Below are positions 15,104 to 24,286 of a stretch of 64,000 nucleotides of DNA, in pieces. The position numbers were made by a program, and so were the translations under genes. Below the pieces are notes generated by a model, which was not told where the DNA came from, ran no database searches, and saw only the letters and a program-made list of their open reading frames with translations. Source of the DNA: Jatrophihabitans telluris (GTDB lineage Bacteria; Actinomycetota; Actinomycetes; Mycobacteriales; Jatrophihabitantaceae). The stretch covers positions 1,364,001 to 1,428,000 of the forward strand of contig NZ_CP097332.1 of the NCBI RefSeq assembly GCF_023516435.1, in the 5' to 3' direction. Every line of letters begins with the position of its first letter. The first letter of the stretch is position 1.

Positions 15104-17737
15104 GTGACCGAGAATCCAGCGGAGGACGCAAGCCGCAGCGCACCCACCACCCTGCCGCCCGCCTACTCACCGTCCGAGGTAGAGGGCCCGCTCTACGAGC
15201 GCTGGGTTCAGCGTGGCTACTTCACCGCCGACGCCAACTCGGACAAGCCGCCGTTCACGATCGTCATTCCGCCGCCGAATGTCACCGGAAGCCTGCACAT
15301 CGGCCACGCCTTCGAGCACACCCTGATCGACGCCCTGACCCGACGCGCCCGCATGCAGGGCTTCGAGACGCTATGGCTGCCGGGAATGGACCACGCCTCG
15401 ATCGCGGTGCACGCCCTGGTCGAACGGGCGCTGGCCGCCGAGGGAACCAATCGCCGCGAGCTCGGTCGCGAAGCCTTCGTCGCGCGGGTCTGGGAGTGGA
15501 AGGAGCAGTACGGCGGGGCCATCCTGAGCCAGATGCGCCGGTTGGGCGACAGTGTCGACTGGACCCGCCAGCGCTTCACGATGGACGACGGACTGTCTTT
15601 GGCCGTCCAGACCATGTTCAAGCGTCTCTACGACGACGGGCTGATCTACCGCGCCGAGCGGCTGGTGAACTGGTCGCCCGACCTGAGGTCGGTGCTCTCC
15701 GACGCCGAGGTGATTCACGAGGACGTCGAAGGCGAGCTGGTGTCGATGCGTTACGGCAGCCTCGACGACGACCAGCCGCACATCGTGGTGGCGACGACGC
15801 GGGTCGAAACGATGCTCGGCGACACGGCGGTGGCTGTGCATCCTGACGACGAGCGGTATGCCGCCCTCGTGGGTACGGAGATCGAACTACCGCTCACCGG
15901 ACGGCGTATCCCGATCATCGCCGACGCGCACGTGGATCCTGCCTTCGGGACCGGTGCGGTCAAGGTGACTCCGGCGCACGATCCGAACGACTTCGAGATC
16001 GGCCAGCGACACCGGTTGCCGATGCTCACGGTCATGGACGAGCAAGGCCGGATCACCGGTACCGCCACGGAGTTCGACGGGCTGGACCGGTTCGAGGCGC
16101 GCACGGCGGTCCGGGAGAAGCTGCGCGATCAGGGCAGGATCGTGGCCGAAAAACGGCCCTACCTGCATTCGGTCGGCCATTCCGAGCGATCGAAGGAGCC
16201 TATCGAGCCACGTCTGTCGCTTCAGTGGTTCGTCAAGGTCGCTCCGCTGGCCGCCGCCGCCGGCGATGCGGTCCGCAACGGCACCGTGTCCATCAGTCCA
16301 CCGGAGCTGGACTCGCGTTACTTCGCGTGGACCGACAACCTGCACGACTGGTGCATCAGCCGGCAGCTGTGGTGGGGCCACCGGATACCCGTCTGGTACT
16401 CCCCGGACGGGTCCGAGCAGGTGTGCCTGGGACCGGGGCAGGCCCCGCCGGAGGGCTGGCGCCAGGACGAGGACGTGCTGGACACCTGGTTCTCGGCTGG
16501 ACTATGGCCGTTCTCGACCCTCGGCTGGCCCGAGCAGACCCCTGATCTGCGGAAGTTCTATCCGACCACCGTGCTGGTCACCGGTTACGACATCCTGTTC
16601 TTCTGGGTCGTCCGCATGATGATGTTCGGCCTGTACGCCATGGACGGAAACCAGACTGGATCCGAGCCGTTCCACACGATCGCGCTGCACGGCATGGTGC
16701 GCGATCAGTACGGCAAGAAGATGTCCAAGACCCGCGGCAACGGCATCGACCCGATCGAGTGGATGGACCGCTTCGGAACCGACGCGGTGCGGTTCACCTT
16801 CGCCCGTGGGGCCAATCCCGGAACCGACGTGCCCATCGGCGAGGACGCCGTGGGCGGGTCGCGCAACTTCTGCAACAAGCTCTGGAACGCCACTCGGTTC
16901 GCGCTGATCAACGGGGCGACCGTCTCGGGGGAGTTGCCGGCCGAGCTTTCCGGGGCCGATGCCTGGATCGTCTCGCGACTCAACAACGTGATCGCCGAAG
17001 TCGACCGGCTCTACGAGGCCTACGAATTCGCCAAGATCTCCGACCTGCTCTACCACTTCGCCTGGGACGAGATCTGCGACTGGTACCTGGAGCTGGCCAA
17101 GGTGTCGTTGGCCGGCGAGGACACCTCCCCGATCACCCGCCGGGTGCTCGGGGAGGTGCTGGACGGGCTGCTGCGGTTGCTGCACCCGATCATCCCCTTC
17201 GTCACCGAGGCCCTGTGGACCGAGCTCACGGGCGGCGAGAGTGTGGTCATCGCGTCCTGGCCGAGTTCGGACGCCAAGCGGATCGACCCGGCCGCCGAGG
17301 CCGGTATCGAGGCCATGCAGGACGTCGTGCTCGAGGTACGGAGATTCCGCAGTGACCAGGGCGTCAAACCCTCGCAACGGATCCCGGCGCGCCTGAGCGG
17401 GCTGGCCGGTTACGAAGCGGAGATCCGTACGCTGCTCCGGCTGAGCGAACCCGGCAGCGAGTTCGCGGCCACGGCCTCACTGGTGACCGCCGCCGGTGTC
17501 GTGATCGAACTGGACCTGTCGACGGCGATCGACGTGCCGGCCGAGCGGACCCGACTCGGGCGTGATCTGGCCGCTGCTCAGAAGGAGGTCGACGCGACGG
17601 CAGCGAAGCTGGGCAACGAGGCCTTCCTCGGCAAGGCTCCCGACGCGGTCGTCGCCAAGATCCGTGATCGGCATGCCGCCGCGCAGGCGGACATCGAGCG
17701 GATCACCGCGGCCCTGTCGAGCCTGCCCGACGCCTGA
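15104..17737 (+). CDS. valS: Valyl-tRNA synthetase
   Basis: 877 residues. It is a class Ia synthetase that charges tRNA-Val with valine and edits misactivated threonine. The HIGH motif occurs as HIGHAFEH near residue 65, the KMSKS motif as KKMSKTRG, the editing CP1 domain in between ([17 protein letters not shown]), the anticodon-binding domain after about 600, and a C-terminal coiled-coil arm ([23 protein letters not shown]). Length and layout are normal. Confidence 0.97.
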   Translation: MTENPAEDASRSAPTTLPPAYSPSEVEGPLYERWVQRGYFTADANSDKPPFTIVIPPPNVTGSLHIGHAFEHTLIDALTRRARMQGFETLWLPGMDHASIAVHALVERALAAEGTNRRELGREAFVARVWEWKEQYGGAILSQMRRLGDSVDWTRQRFTMDDGLSLAVQTMFKRLYDDGLIYRAERLVNWSPDLRSVLSDAEVIHEDVEGELVSMRYGSLDDDQPHIVVATTRVETMLGDTAVAVHPDDERYAALVGTEIELPLTGRRIPIIADAHVDPAFGTGAVKVTPAHDPNDFEIGQRHRLPMLTVMDEQGRITGTATEFDGLDRFEARTAVREKLRDQGRIVAEKRPYLHSVGHSERSKEPIEPRLSLQWFVKVAPLAAAAGDAVRNGTVSISPPELDSRYFAWTDNLHDWCISRQLWWGHRIPVWYSPDGSEQVCLGPGQAPPEGWRQDEDVLDTWFSAGLWPFSTLGWPEQTPDLRKFYPTTVLVTGYDILFFWVVRMMMFGLYAMDGNQTGSEPFHTIALHGMVRDQYGKKMSKTRGNGIDPIEWMDRFGTDAVRFTFARGANPGTDVPIGEDAVGGSRNFCNKLWNATRFALINGATVSGELPAELSGADAWIVSRLNNVIAEVDRLYEAYEFAKISDLLYHFAWDEICDWYLELAKVSLAGEDTSPITRRVLGEVLDGLLRLLHPIIPFVTEALWTELTGGESVVIASWPSSDAKRIDPAAEAGIEAMQDVVLEVRRFRSDQGVKPSQRIPARLSGLAGYEAEIRTLLRLSEPGSEFAATASLVTAAGVVIELDLSTAIDVPAERTRLGRDLAAAQKEVDATAAKLGNEAFLGKAPDAVVAKIRDRHAAAQADIERITAALSSLPDA

Positions 17738-17749
17738 TTTCGCTCCCGC

Positions 17750-17823
17750 GTCGAGGTTGCCCTTGTTGCTCGCAACGAGGGCAACCTCAACTGGGTGCGG
17801 CGAGCAACAAGGGCAACCTCAAC
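17750..17823. repeat. Three copies of the 20-bp dispersed repeat family
   Basis: A copy with two differences (GTCGAGGTTGCCCTTGTTGC) occurs at 17750-17769, an exact reverse-complement copy at 17772-17791 and a reverse-complement copy with one difference at 17804-17823. The element is the same as at 7639-7712. The last copy contains the TGA stop codon of the minus-strand glycoside hydrolase. Convergent gene ends here could use the palindrome as a terminator. Confidence 0.85.
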
Positions 17824-19246
17824 GGTCGGTGAGCCAGTCCAGGGCGACGGCAGCGGTCCAGGACTGGTTGCGACTGCCCAGCGGCGCCCCCGAGAAGGGG
17901 TCGTAGTACTCGGCGAAATCACCGTGAGCCAGCTGCTGCAGCGACTGCTGGCGCAGCTGCTCGGCCAATGCATCATCGCCGAAACGCCGCAGGCCCCAGC
18001 CGAGCAGCCAGGTGAGGACCGGCCAGACGGGGCCGCGCCAGTAGGTGGTACGGCGAAAGGCCGGACTGGTCGGCGATGTCGACGTCGGCAGGGCGAAGGC
18101 GAGCCGGTCGTGGCCGAGCCACTGCGGTCCCGTCAACACCCGTAGCTGGCGGTCGCGGATCGCCCGGTCGGCGCAGCACAACAGTGGTGCGAACCCGGCG
18201 ACGGTGGCGGTGTGAATCCACTCCCCGGACCGGACGTCGAAGTCTCGCGCCAAGCCGGTGACGGGCGAGATCGCCCGGGTCACGCCGGCGCGGAACCGTT
18301 CGCTGATCGCGCGCAACTCGGCTGCCTGGCGCAACCGGCCGATACTCTCGCCCAGCTCGGCCAGGACGTCGCTGGCCGCGGCCAGGATCGCGGACATGAG
18401 CACGTCCCGCACCCGGAAGTCGATGCTGGCCCGCGTGAGTTCGTCGTCGTAACCCACCGATCTCATCTGATCGATCAGCCAGGCGTACTGGCTGTACTCG
18501 TAGTCCGAGGGCCGCTGGGTGTGGTCGGCCACGTGGTGCAGGTCGGTTCGTTCGAACGGCTCCATCGCTCCGGGCGCGACCATCGCGTAGCTGTGGTCCC
18601 AGCGCGGGGAGTTGTCGAGGCCCGATTCCCAGCCGTGATGGATCTCGACCATGCCGTGCTCGTAGGGATCGCGTACCGACGCCAGCCACGCATGCCAGTT
18701 GAACCAGGCGTCGAAGGTATCGGTGAGAAACTGCTCGGCCGCCAACCGGTCGGCCCCGCCGCGTTCCCGTCCGCACCCGACGACCTGGGCGACGGCCAGG
18801 GCATGCACCGGCGGCTGGCAGATCCCGCTCGTGGCCACGCCCGTCGGTGCGTGCCGGGCCCACTCGCTGCGCCATCGATCCGGCCCTGGAAAGTAGCCGG
18901 CCGAGTCGCTGAACTGGATGTGCGGGATCATGCCGTTCTTCCACTGGCCGGACAACACGGTCCGCAACTCGGTGACCGCTCGGGGCACCGACAACCGGGC
19001 CAGCCCGATCGCCACGAACGCGGCGTCCCAGGACCACAGATGCGGGTAGAGCCGGGGCGCCGCCACGGTCATGCGCCCCCGGTCGTTGCTGCGCAGAACG
19101 TATTCGGCGCCTTCGGCGAGCGAACCGAAGTGCACCGTGGTGTGGCCCCGTTGCTGCACCATGCCCACCCCATCGCGGCAGCGTGCCTGCCGTGCCCTCT
19201 GCGCGTCGGGAGTGCCCGGGGTGATCCCCGGCCGAGCGTCCGTCAT
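17819..19246 (-). CDS. GH63-like glycoside hydrolase (glucosylglycerate/mannosylglycerate hydrolase type)
   Basis: 475 residues with an (alpha/alpha)6-barrel pattern. Family signatures are LWSWDAAFVAIGL, GWESGLDNSPRWD (contains the Asp taken as general acid in characterised homologues), YWRGPVWPVLTWLL and FAEYYDPFSGAPLG (contains the general base Glu). The mycobacterial homologue hydrolyses glucosylglycerate, a compatible solute. That substrate is inferred here by family. The gene sits between valS and folC on the opposite strand, an insertion into an otherwise conserved valS-folC-ndk order. Its stop codon lies within a dispersed repeat. Confidence 0.8.
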   Translation of the reverse strand: MTDARPGITPGTPDAQRARQARCRDGVGMVQQRGHTTVHFGSLAEGAEYVLRSNDRGRMTVAAPRLYPHLWSWDAAFVAIGLARLSVPRAVTELRTVLSGQWKNGMIPHIQFSDSAGYFPGPDRWRSEWARHAPTGVATSGICQPPVHALAVAQVVGCGRERGGADRLAAEQFLTDTFDAWFNWHAWLASVRDPYEHGMVEIHHGWESGLDNSPRWDHSYAMVAPGAMEPFERTDLHHVADHTQRPSDYEYSQYAWLIDQMRSVGYDDELTRASIDFRVRDVLMSAILAAASDVLAELGESIGRLRQAAELRAISERFRAGVTRAISPVTGLARDFDVRSGEWIHTATVAGFAPLLCCADRAIRDRQLRVLTGPQWLGHDRLAFALPTSTSPTSPAFRRTTYWRGPVWPVLTWLLGWGLRRFGDDALAEQLRQQSLQQLAHGDFAEYYDPFSGAPLGSRNQSWTAAVALDWLTDR

Positions 19247-19276
19247 CCTGCGGCGCGACCCGGCGACGAGCGACCG

Positions 19277-19282
19277 TAGGAT
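19277..19282 (+). promoter_or_regulatory. -10 element TAGGAT of folC
   Basis: TAGGAT ends 8 nt before the GTG at 19291, supporting that start over the in-frame TTG at 19282, which overlaps the -10 element. Confidence 0.55.
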
Positions 19283-19290
19283 TGCCTTCC

Positions 19291-20667
19291 GTGGAATCCA
19301 CTCCGGCCAGCCGTGCCGCCACCGACCGAGCGCGTCGGCAGGCCGCAGAACAACTTTTACTCTCCCGCTGGGGCGAGGCGAAGATCAGCCCCTCACGGGT
19401 GCGCATCGAAGCCCTGATGGAGGTGCTCGGCGAGCCCCAGCGTGCGTACCGTTCGATCCACATCACCGGCACCAACGGAAAGACCTCGACGGCTCGGATG
19501 ATCGAGGAGCTGCTGCGCGGATTCGGTTTGCGCACCGGTCGCTACACCAGCCCGCACCTGATGGACATGACCGAACGCATCGTGCTGGACGGACAGTCGA
19601 TCGACGACGGCGCCTTCGCCGATGCCGTGACCGAGATCTCGCCCTACCTGGAGATGGTCGACCGCAAGTCCGACATTCCCATGACCTTCTTCGAGGCGAT
19701 GACCGGGCTGGCGTTCGCGGTCTTCGCGGATGCGCCGGTGGACGTGGCCGTGGTCGAGGTCGGCATGGGCGGCGCCTGGGATGCCACCAACGTCCTGCAG
19801 TCTCCGGTTGTGGTGATCACCCCGATCGGTCTGGACCACACCGAGTACCTCGGCGACACGCTGGCCGAGATCGCCACCGAGAAGGCCGGGATCATCCATG
19901 CCGGTTCGTCGGCGATCCTGGCGGCGCAGCCGACCGAGGCGGCCGCACAACTGCTCAAACGGGCCGCCGAAGTCGATGCGGCCGTCGCGCGTGAGGGGCT
20001 GGAATTCGGTGTCATCGACCGGCAGCTCGCGGTCGGCGGCCAGGTGCTGACCATCCAGGGTCTGGGCGGGGTGTACGACGAGATCTTCCTGCCGTTGCAT
20101 GGCGGCTTCCAGGGTGAGAACGCCGCCCTTGCCCTCGCGGCCGTCGAAGCCTTCTTCGGCGCGGGCGCGGCCTCCGGACCGATCGAGCTCGACATCGTCC
20201 GCGCGGCGTTCGCGGCCGTCACCTCACCTGGACGCCTGGAACCGGTGCGGTCAGCGCCCACCGTGCTGGTCGATGCCAGCCACAACGTGGCGGGGATGCG
20301 GGCCACGGCGGAGGCACTGAACGAGGGATTCGACTTCCGTCAGCTGGTCGGTGTGGTCGCCATGCTCGCCGACAAGGACGCCCGCGGGATGCTCGACGTA
20401 CTCGAGCCGGTGCTGGACACGGTCGTGGTGAGCCAGAACAACTCGCCCCGAGCGCTGGACGTCGATGAGCTCGCCGCGCTCGCGGTGGACGTGTTCGGCT
20501 CGGACCGGGTCGTGGTCGAACCGCGGCTCGACAACGCCATCGAGGCGGCAGTGGCGTTGGCGGAGGAGAACTCCAACGGTGTGCTGGCCGGAGCCGGCGT
20601 GATCGTCACCGGATCGGTCGTGACCGCCGGGGAGGCCCGGACCCTGCTCGGAGGTAGACGGTCGTGA
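19291..20667 (+). CDS. folC: Folylpolyglutamate synthase / dihydrofolate synthase
   Basis: 458 residues from the GTG at 19291 ([17 protein letters not shown]). It belongs to the Mur ligase superfamily and adds glutamate to dihydropteroate and folates. The P-loop is [19 protein letters not shown], followed by GRYTSPHL and the ligase motif [13 protein letters not shown]; the C-terminal domain carries DASHNVAGM. It overlaps the following DUF4233 gene by 4 nt, so the two are translationally coupled. Confidence 0.95.
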   Translation: MESTPASRAATDRARRQAAEQLLLSRWGEAKISPSRVRIEALMEVLGEPQRAYRSIHITGTNGKTSTARMIEELLRGFGLRTGRYTSPHLMDMTERIVLDGQSIDDGAFADAVTEISPYLEMVDRKSDIPMTFFEAMTGLAFAVFADAPVDVAVVEVGMGGAWDATNVLQSPVVVITPIGLDHTEYLGDTLAEIATEKAGIIHAGSSAILAAQPTEAAAQLLKRAAEVDAAVAREGLEFGVIDRQLAVGGQVLTIQGLGGVYDEIFLPLHGGFQGENAALALAAVEAFFGAGAASGPIELDIVRAAFAAVTSPGRLEPVRSAPTVLVDASHNVAGMRATAEALNEGFDFRQLVGVVAMLADKDARGMLDVLEPVLDTVVVSQNNSPRALDVDELAALAVDVFGSDRVVVEPRLDNAIEAAVALAEENSNGVLAGAGVIVTGSVVTAGEARTLLGGRRS

Positions 20668-21101
20668 CGACGCCCGACCAGCCCGGACCGGTGGAGGCCG
20701 AACACAGCAGCTATGTGCCGAGCCCCGAGGAGCTTTCCGCTCGCGCGCACAAGGCCAATCGCGCCACCCGGGGCGCGCTGGCCGCGTTGCTCTGCCTGGA
20801 GGCCTTCGTCGTGCTGCTCATCCCGCGCGCGATCGCCCAGACCGCAGAGGGCCTCGACGGATTCAAGACGATCGTGCTGGTGGTCTTCGCGGTGATCCTG
20901 GTCCTGACCGGCTTCATGCTCCGCCGCCGGTGGGGAATCGGCCTCGGCTCGGCCCTGCAGTTGGTCCTGGTGGCCACCATCGCGCTCGTGCCCGTCCTCG
21001 CAGTGGTCGTCGTGATCTTCCTAGCCCTGTGGCTGTACATGTTGCAGACCCGGCACCAGCTCGTCGGCACTCCCTCCGGCTGGCGAATGCTCATCTCCTG
21101 A
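20664..21101 (+). CDS. DUF4233 membrane protein
   Basis: 145 residues with three to four hydrophobic segments ([64 protein letters not shown]) after a polar N-terminus. DUF4233 proteins are typical of actinobacteria, where they are found between folC and ndk; the function is unknown. The GTG start overlaps the folC stop by 4 nt. Confidence 0.88.
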   Translation: MTTPDQPGPVEAEHSSYVPSPEELSARAHKANRATRGALAALLCLEAFVVLLIPRAIAQTAEGLDGFKTIVLVVFAVILVLTGFMLRRRWGIGLGSALQLVLVATIALVPVLAVVVVIFLALWLYMLQTRHQLVGTPSGWRMLIS

Positions 21102-21130
21102 CCGGTGCCCTGCCCGGACATCGGAATCGC

Positions 21131-21136
21131 TACGCT
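21131..21136 (+). promoter_or_regulatory. -10 element TACGCT of ndk
   Basis: TACGCT is 6 nt before the GTG at 21143. The reading frame is open further upstream, but this spacing marks the true start. Confidence 0.6.
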
Positions 21137-21142
21137 GTCGAC

Positions 21143-21583
21143 GTGACTGAAGCTCCCGCAATCCCCACCCCGGAACGCACCCTGGTTCTCGTCAAGCCCG
21201 ACGGCGTGGCTCGCAATCTGACCGGCGAGATCCTCACCCGGATCGAGCGCAAGGGCTACCGGATCGTCGGCCTGGCGCTGCGCACAGCCGATCCCGACCT
21301 GCTCGCGGCGCACTACGCCGAACACGTCGGCAAGCCCTTCTACCAGCCGCTCGTCGACTTCATGTTGTCCGGCCCCATCGTCGCGGCGGTCGTCGAAGGA
21401 CACCGGGCTATCGAGGGATTCCGTTCCTTGGCGGGGGCTACCGACCCGACGGTGGCGCTGCCGGGAACCATCCGGGGTGACTACGGCCGCGACTGGGGCC
21501 TGAAGGTTCAGCAGAATCTCGTTCACGGTTCGGACTCAGCCGACTCGGCCGCGCGCGAGATTGCCCTGTGGTTCCCGGCCTGA
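21143..21583 (+). CDS. ndk: Nucleoside diphosphate kinase
   Basis: 146 residues. It transfers the gamma-phosphate of ATP to NDPs through a phosphohistidine. [17 protein letters not shown], the Kpn-loop region [19 protein letters not shown] and the active-site NLVHGSDS histidine are intact. The start at GTG 21143 gives [21 protein letters not shown], ten residues longer than the shortest homologues. Confidence 0.95.
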   Translation: MTEAPAIPTPERTLVLVKPDGVARNLTGEILTRIERKGYRIVGLALRTADPDLLAAHYAEHVGKPFYQPLVDFMLSGPIVAAVVEGHRAIEGFRSLAGATDPTVALPGTIRGDYGRDWGLKVQQNLVHGSDSADSAAREIALWFPA

Positions 21584-21622
21584 TCGGTCACCGCCACACT
21601 CTGCACCGCCTTTCGAGGTCAC

Positions 21623-21666
21623 CATCGCAGGCCGATCGCAGGCCCATCGCAGGCCCATCGCAGGCT
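21623..21666 (+). repeat. 11-bp tandem repeat between ndk and mreB
   Basis: Four units of CATCGCAGGCC, one with an initial G and the last ending in T. An 11-bp period places each unit on about the same face of the helix. It lies 145 bp before the mreB start. Confidence 0.8.
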
Positions 21667-21810
21667 CGTCGTCCGCTAGTCGCAGATGAGAGCCCCCTGA
21701 CAGCGGCGAGTCGCGCCCGAGATCGGCGTGTCGCGCCATACCATCGTCTCGTCATTCACACCAGCAACACGAGCCTCGCCCGGCCCGTGCCCACCTGACG
21801 AGGTAGCTCC

Positions 21811-22860
21811 GTGGCCTTCACCCCGATGTCGCTGCTCGGCGGCGACCTGCTCGGCGGTGATCTCGCAGTCGACCTGGGTACCGCGAATACCCTTGTCTAC
21901 GCAAGGGGTCGCGGCATCATGCTCAACGAACCGTCCGTGGTCGCGCTGGACACGACCACCAACTCGGTCGTCGCGGTCGGGGCCGAGGCCAAGCGGATGA
22001 TCGGGCGCACCCCCGGTCACATCAAGGCTGTTCGGCCTTTGCAGGACGGGGTGATCGCCGACTACGACACGACGGCCGAAATGCTGCGCTACTTCGTCCG
22101 GAAGGTGATCGGGCGCCGCGCCTTCGCCGGTCCGCGCGTCGTCGTCTGCGTCCCGAGCGGCATCACGTCGGTGGAGCAGCGCGCCGTGAGCGAATCCGCC
22201 TACGCGGCCGGGGCTCGGCGGGTGCACATCATCTCCGAGCCGATGGCCGCGGCGATCGGAGCGGGGCTGCCGGTGAGTCAGGCCGCCGGTTCCATGGTGG
22301 TCGACATCGGCGGTGGCACCACGGAGGTCGCCGTCATCGCGCTCGCCGGGATCGTGTCCAGCACCAGCCTTCGCGTCGCCGGCGATGCCCTCGACCGTGC
22401 CATCGTCGAGCACATCCGGGCCGAGTTCTCCCTGCTCATCGGAGAACGGACGGCCGAAGAGCTCAAGATCTCGATCGGCTCGGCGTTCCCGATCGCCGGC
22501 CCGGGCCGCGCCGAGATCCGTGGCCGGGACCTGTCGACCGGGCTCCCGCGCAACATCGCCGTGTCTGCCGACGAATTGCGCCATGCCATGAACCCGCCGG
22601 TGAACCGGATCGTCGCTGCCGTGCGGGCCACCCTTGACCGCTGCCCGCCGGAGCTGTCCGGTGACCTGGTCACCCGCGGCATCGTCCTCACCGGCGGGGG
22701 CGCCCTCCTGCGCGGCCTGGATGCCCGTCTCCAGCACGAGATCGGAATCCCGGTGCTGGTGGCCGAACGGCCGCTGGACTCCGTTGTGCTGGGCACTGCC
22801 ACCGTTGTCGAACAGTTCGAGACGCTGCACAAGGTCGTCGTCGACGGGCATCGGCGCTAA
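21811..22860 (+). CDS. mreB: Rod shape-determining protein MreB
   Basis: 349 residues from the GTG at 21811, with GAGGTAG upstream. It is an actin-like ATPase that organises elongation-zone wall synthesis. The phosphate-1 loop DLGTANTLVY, phosphate-2 VVDIGGGTTEVAVI and adenosine motif GIVLTGGGALLRGLD are intact. The N-terminus has a short extension, MSLLGGDLLGGD, before the first strand. It is the first gene of mreB-mreC-mreD-mrdA-rodA. Confidence 0.96.
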   Translation: MAFTPMSLLGGDLLGGDLAVDLGTANTLVYARGRGIMLNEPSVVALDTTTNSVVAVGAEAKRMIGRTPGHIKAVRPLQDGVIADYDTTAEMLRYFVRKVIGRRAFAGPRVVVCVPSGITSVEQRAVSESAYAAGARRVHIISEPMAAAIGAGLPVSQAAGSMVVDIGGGTTEVAVIALAGIVSSTSLRVAGDALDRAIVEHIRAEFSLLIGERTAEELKISIGSAFPIAGPGRAEIRGRDLSTGLPRNIAVSADELRHAMNPPVNRIVAAVRATLDRCPPELSGDLVTRGIVLTGGGALLRGLDARLQHEIGIPVLVAERPLDSVVLGTATVVEQFETLHKVVVDGHRR

Positions 22861-22880
22861 CCGCCCCGGTCTTCGGTCAT

Positions 22881-23741
22881 ATGCGCAGGCTCACTCGCCG
22901 CCAACGGATCGCGGCAATGGCCCTTGCCGTGGTCGCCCTGCTGTTCATCAGTCTCGACTTCGCCGGCGGCTCGCTGGCCGGAGCCCACGAAGGCACCCGG
23001 GGCGCGCTGGGCTCGCTCTACCGCGGCGCCGATGGCGTGCTGGGGCCGACTCGCCGCTTCCTGCAGGGCATTCCCGACGTCGGGCGCAACCGGCAGGATC
23101 TGGCGGCTCTGCAGCAGGAGAACGCGCGACTGAGGCAGCGGCTGACCGAGGCCGAACTGGACCAGGCGACGGCCAAGCAACTGCAGGCGCTTCAGTTGCA
23201 AGCCCGTGGAGCAGGCTGGAGCGCGACCCCCGCGCGCGTCATCGGCACCGGTCCCGGGGGCGGCTTCGCCTCGACGGTGACCGTCGACGCCGGGCGGGCT
23301 GATGGTGTCCTCGGTGGTGCCAGCGTCACCGACGGTGCGGGGCTGGTGGGCCGGGTGCTGTCGGTCCAGGCGCACACCGCGGTGATCCTGTTGGCCTGGG
23401 ATCCCGGCTTCTCGGTGGGTGCGCGGGACCTGCGATCGCAGGATCTGTTGCTGGCCGCCGGCAAAGCAGGCACCGCGTTGACGGCCAGCCCGCTCGGAGA
23501 CGCGGCCTCGATGAAGGTGGGTGACGCCCTGGTCACCGGACCGGCCGGCGAATCGACGTTCGTCAGCGGACTGGCCATCGGCACGGTCACCGCGGTAACG
23601 ACCTCGGCCGACGGATCGAGCTCTGCTCTGATCCGGCCCGCCGCTGACGTGACCGGCCTGAACCTGCTGGGCATCATCGTTCCGGCCGGCGCGCACCCGT
23701 CCTCGACGTCAGGGCGGCCGGCGGTCGGTGGGGCCGGATGA
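22881..23741 (+). CDS. mreC: Rod shape-determining protein MreC
   Basis: 286 residues. A single membrane helix (about residues 12-30, MALAVVALLFISLDFAGG) is followed by a periplasmic coiled coil (about 68-110, DLAALQQENARLRQRLTEAEL) and the double beta-barrel region with VTVDAGRADGVLGGASVTDGAGLVGRV. MreC is the periplasmic scaffold of the elongasome. It starts 20 nt after mreB and overlaps mreD by 4 nt. Confidence 0.94.
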   Translation: MRRLTRRQRIAAMALAVVALLFISLDFAGGSLAGAHEGTRGALGSLYRGADGVLGPTRRFLQGIPDVGRNRQDLAALQQENARLRQRLTEAELDQATAKQLQALQLQARGAGWSATPARVIGTGPGGGFASTVTVDAGRADGVLGGASVTDGAGLVGRVLSVQAHTAVILLAWDPGFSVGARDLRSQDLLLAAGKAGTALTASPLGDAASMKVGDALVTGPAGESTFVSGLAIGTVTAVTTSADGSSSALIRPAADVTGLNLLGIIVPAGAHPSSTSGRPAVGGAG

Positions 23742-24286
23742 ACGCGGCAACCCGGCTGGCCGCCGGAATCGCCGCAGCGCTGACCGTGCTGCTGCTGCAG
23801 GCCACGATCATCGATCCGCTCACGGCACCGGTACCGGTCTCGCTGCCGGCGTTGGTGGTCGCGCTCGTGGCGATCATCGCCGGTCCGGGCGTGGGGCTGG
23901 GATTCGGATTCGCCCTGGGATTGCTGGCTGATCTCGGCTCCGACCATCCCGCCGGCCTGCTGGCGTTGTGCTGGTTGGGCATTGGCGTGCTCGGCGGTCA
24001 GCTCGGCGGACCCGCTGTCGAACGGGGCTATTCCAGCCGCGGCATCGCGGTGTCGGCCGCCGTGCTGGCCGGTGCGGCCGAGCTCGCCGCGGGACTGATG
24101 CTGGCCGCACTGGGCTCCCACGGGGCAACCGCCTGGCTGGCCGTCCGCGACGTGGTCCCGGTGGTCGTCCTGGACTGCCTGCTCGGCCTCGGCCTCGTCG
24201 TTCCGGTACGGGCCCTGCTGCGTTCGCAGGGCCTGCTCGCGCGACGCCCCCGCGCCGAACTCGTCGGGCGGATGCATGTTGGGTGA
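23738..24286 (+). CDS. mreD: Rod shape-determining protein MreD
   Basis: 182 residues, almost entirely hydrophobic, with about five or six membrane segments (ALTVLLLQATIIDPL; LVVALVAIIAGPGVGLGFGFALGLLADL). The LLADL-type motif in helix three is typical of MreD. It overlaps mreC by 4 nt and mrdA by 11 nt. Confidence 0.9.
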   Translation: MNAATRLAAGIAAALTVLLLQATIIDPLTAPVPVSLPALVVALVAIIAGPGVGLGFGFALGLLADLGSDHPAGLLALCWLGIGVLGGQLGGPAVERGYSSRGIAVSAAVLAGAAELAAGLMLAALGSHGATAWLAVRDVVPVVVLDCLLGLGLVVPVRALLRSQGLLARRPRAELVGRMHVG

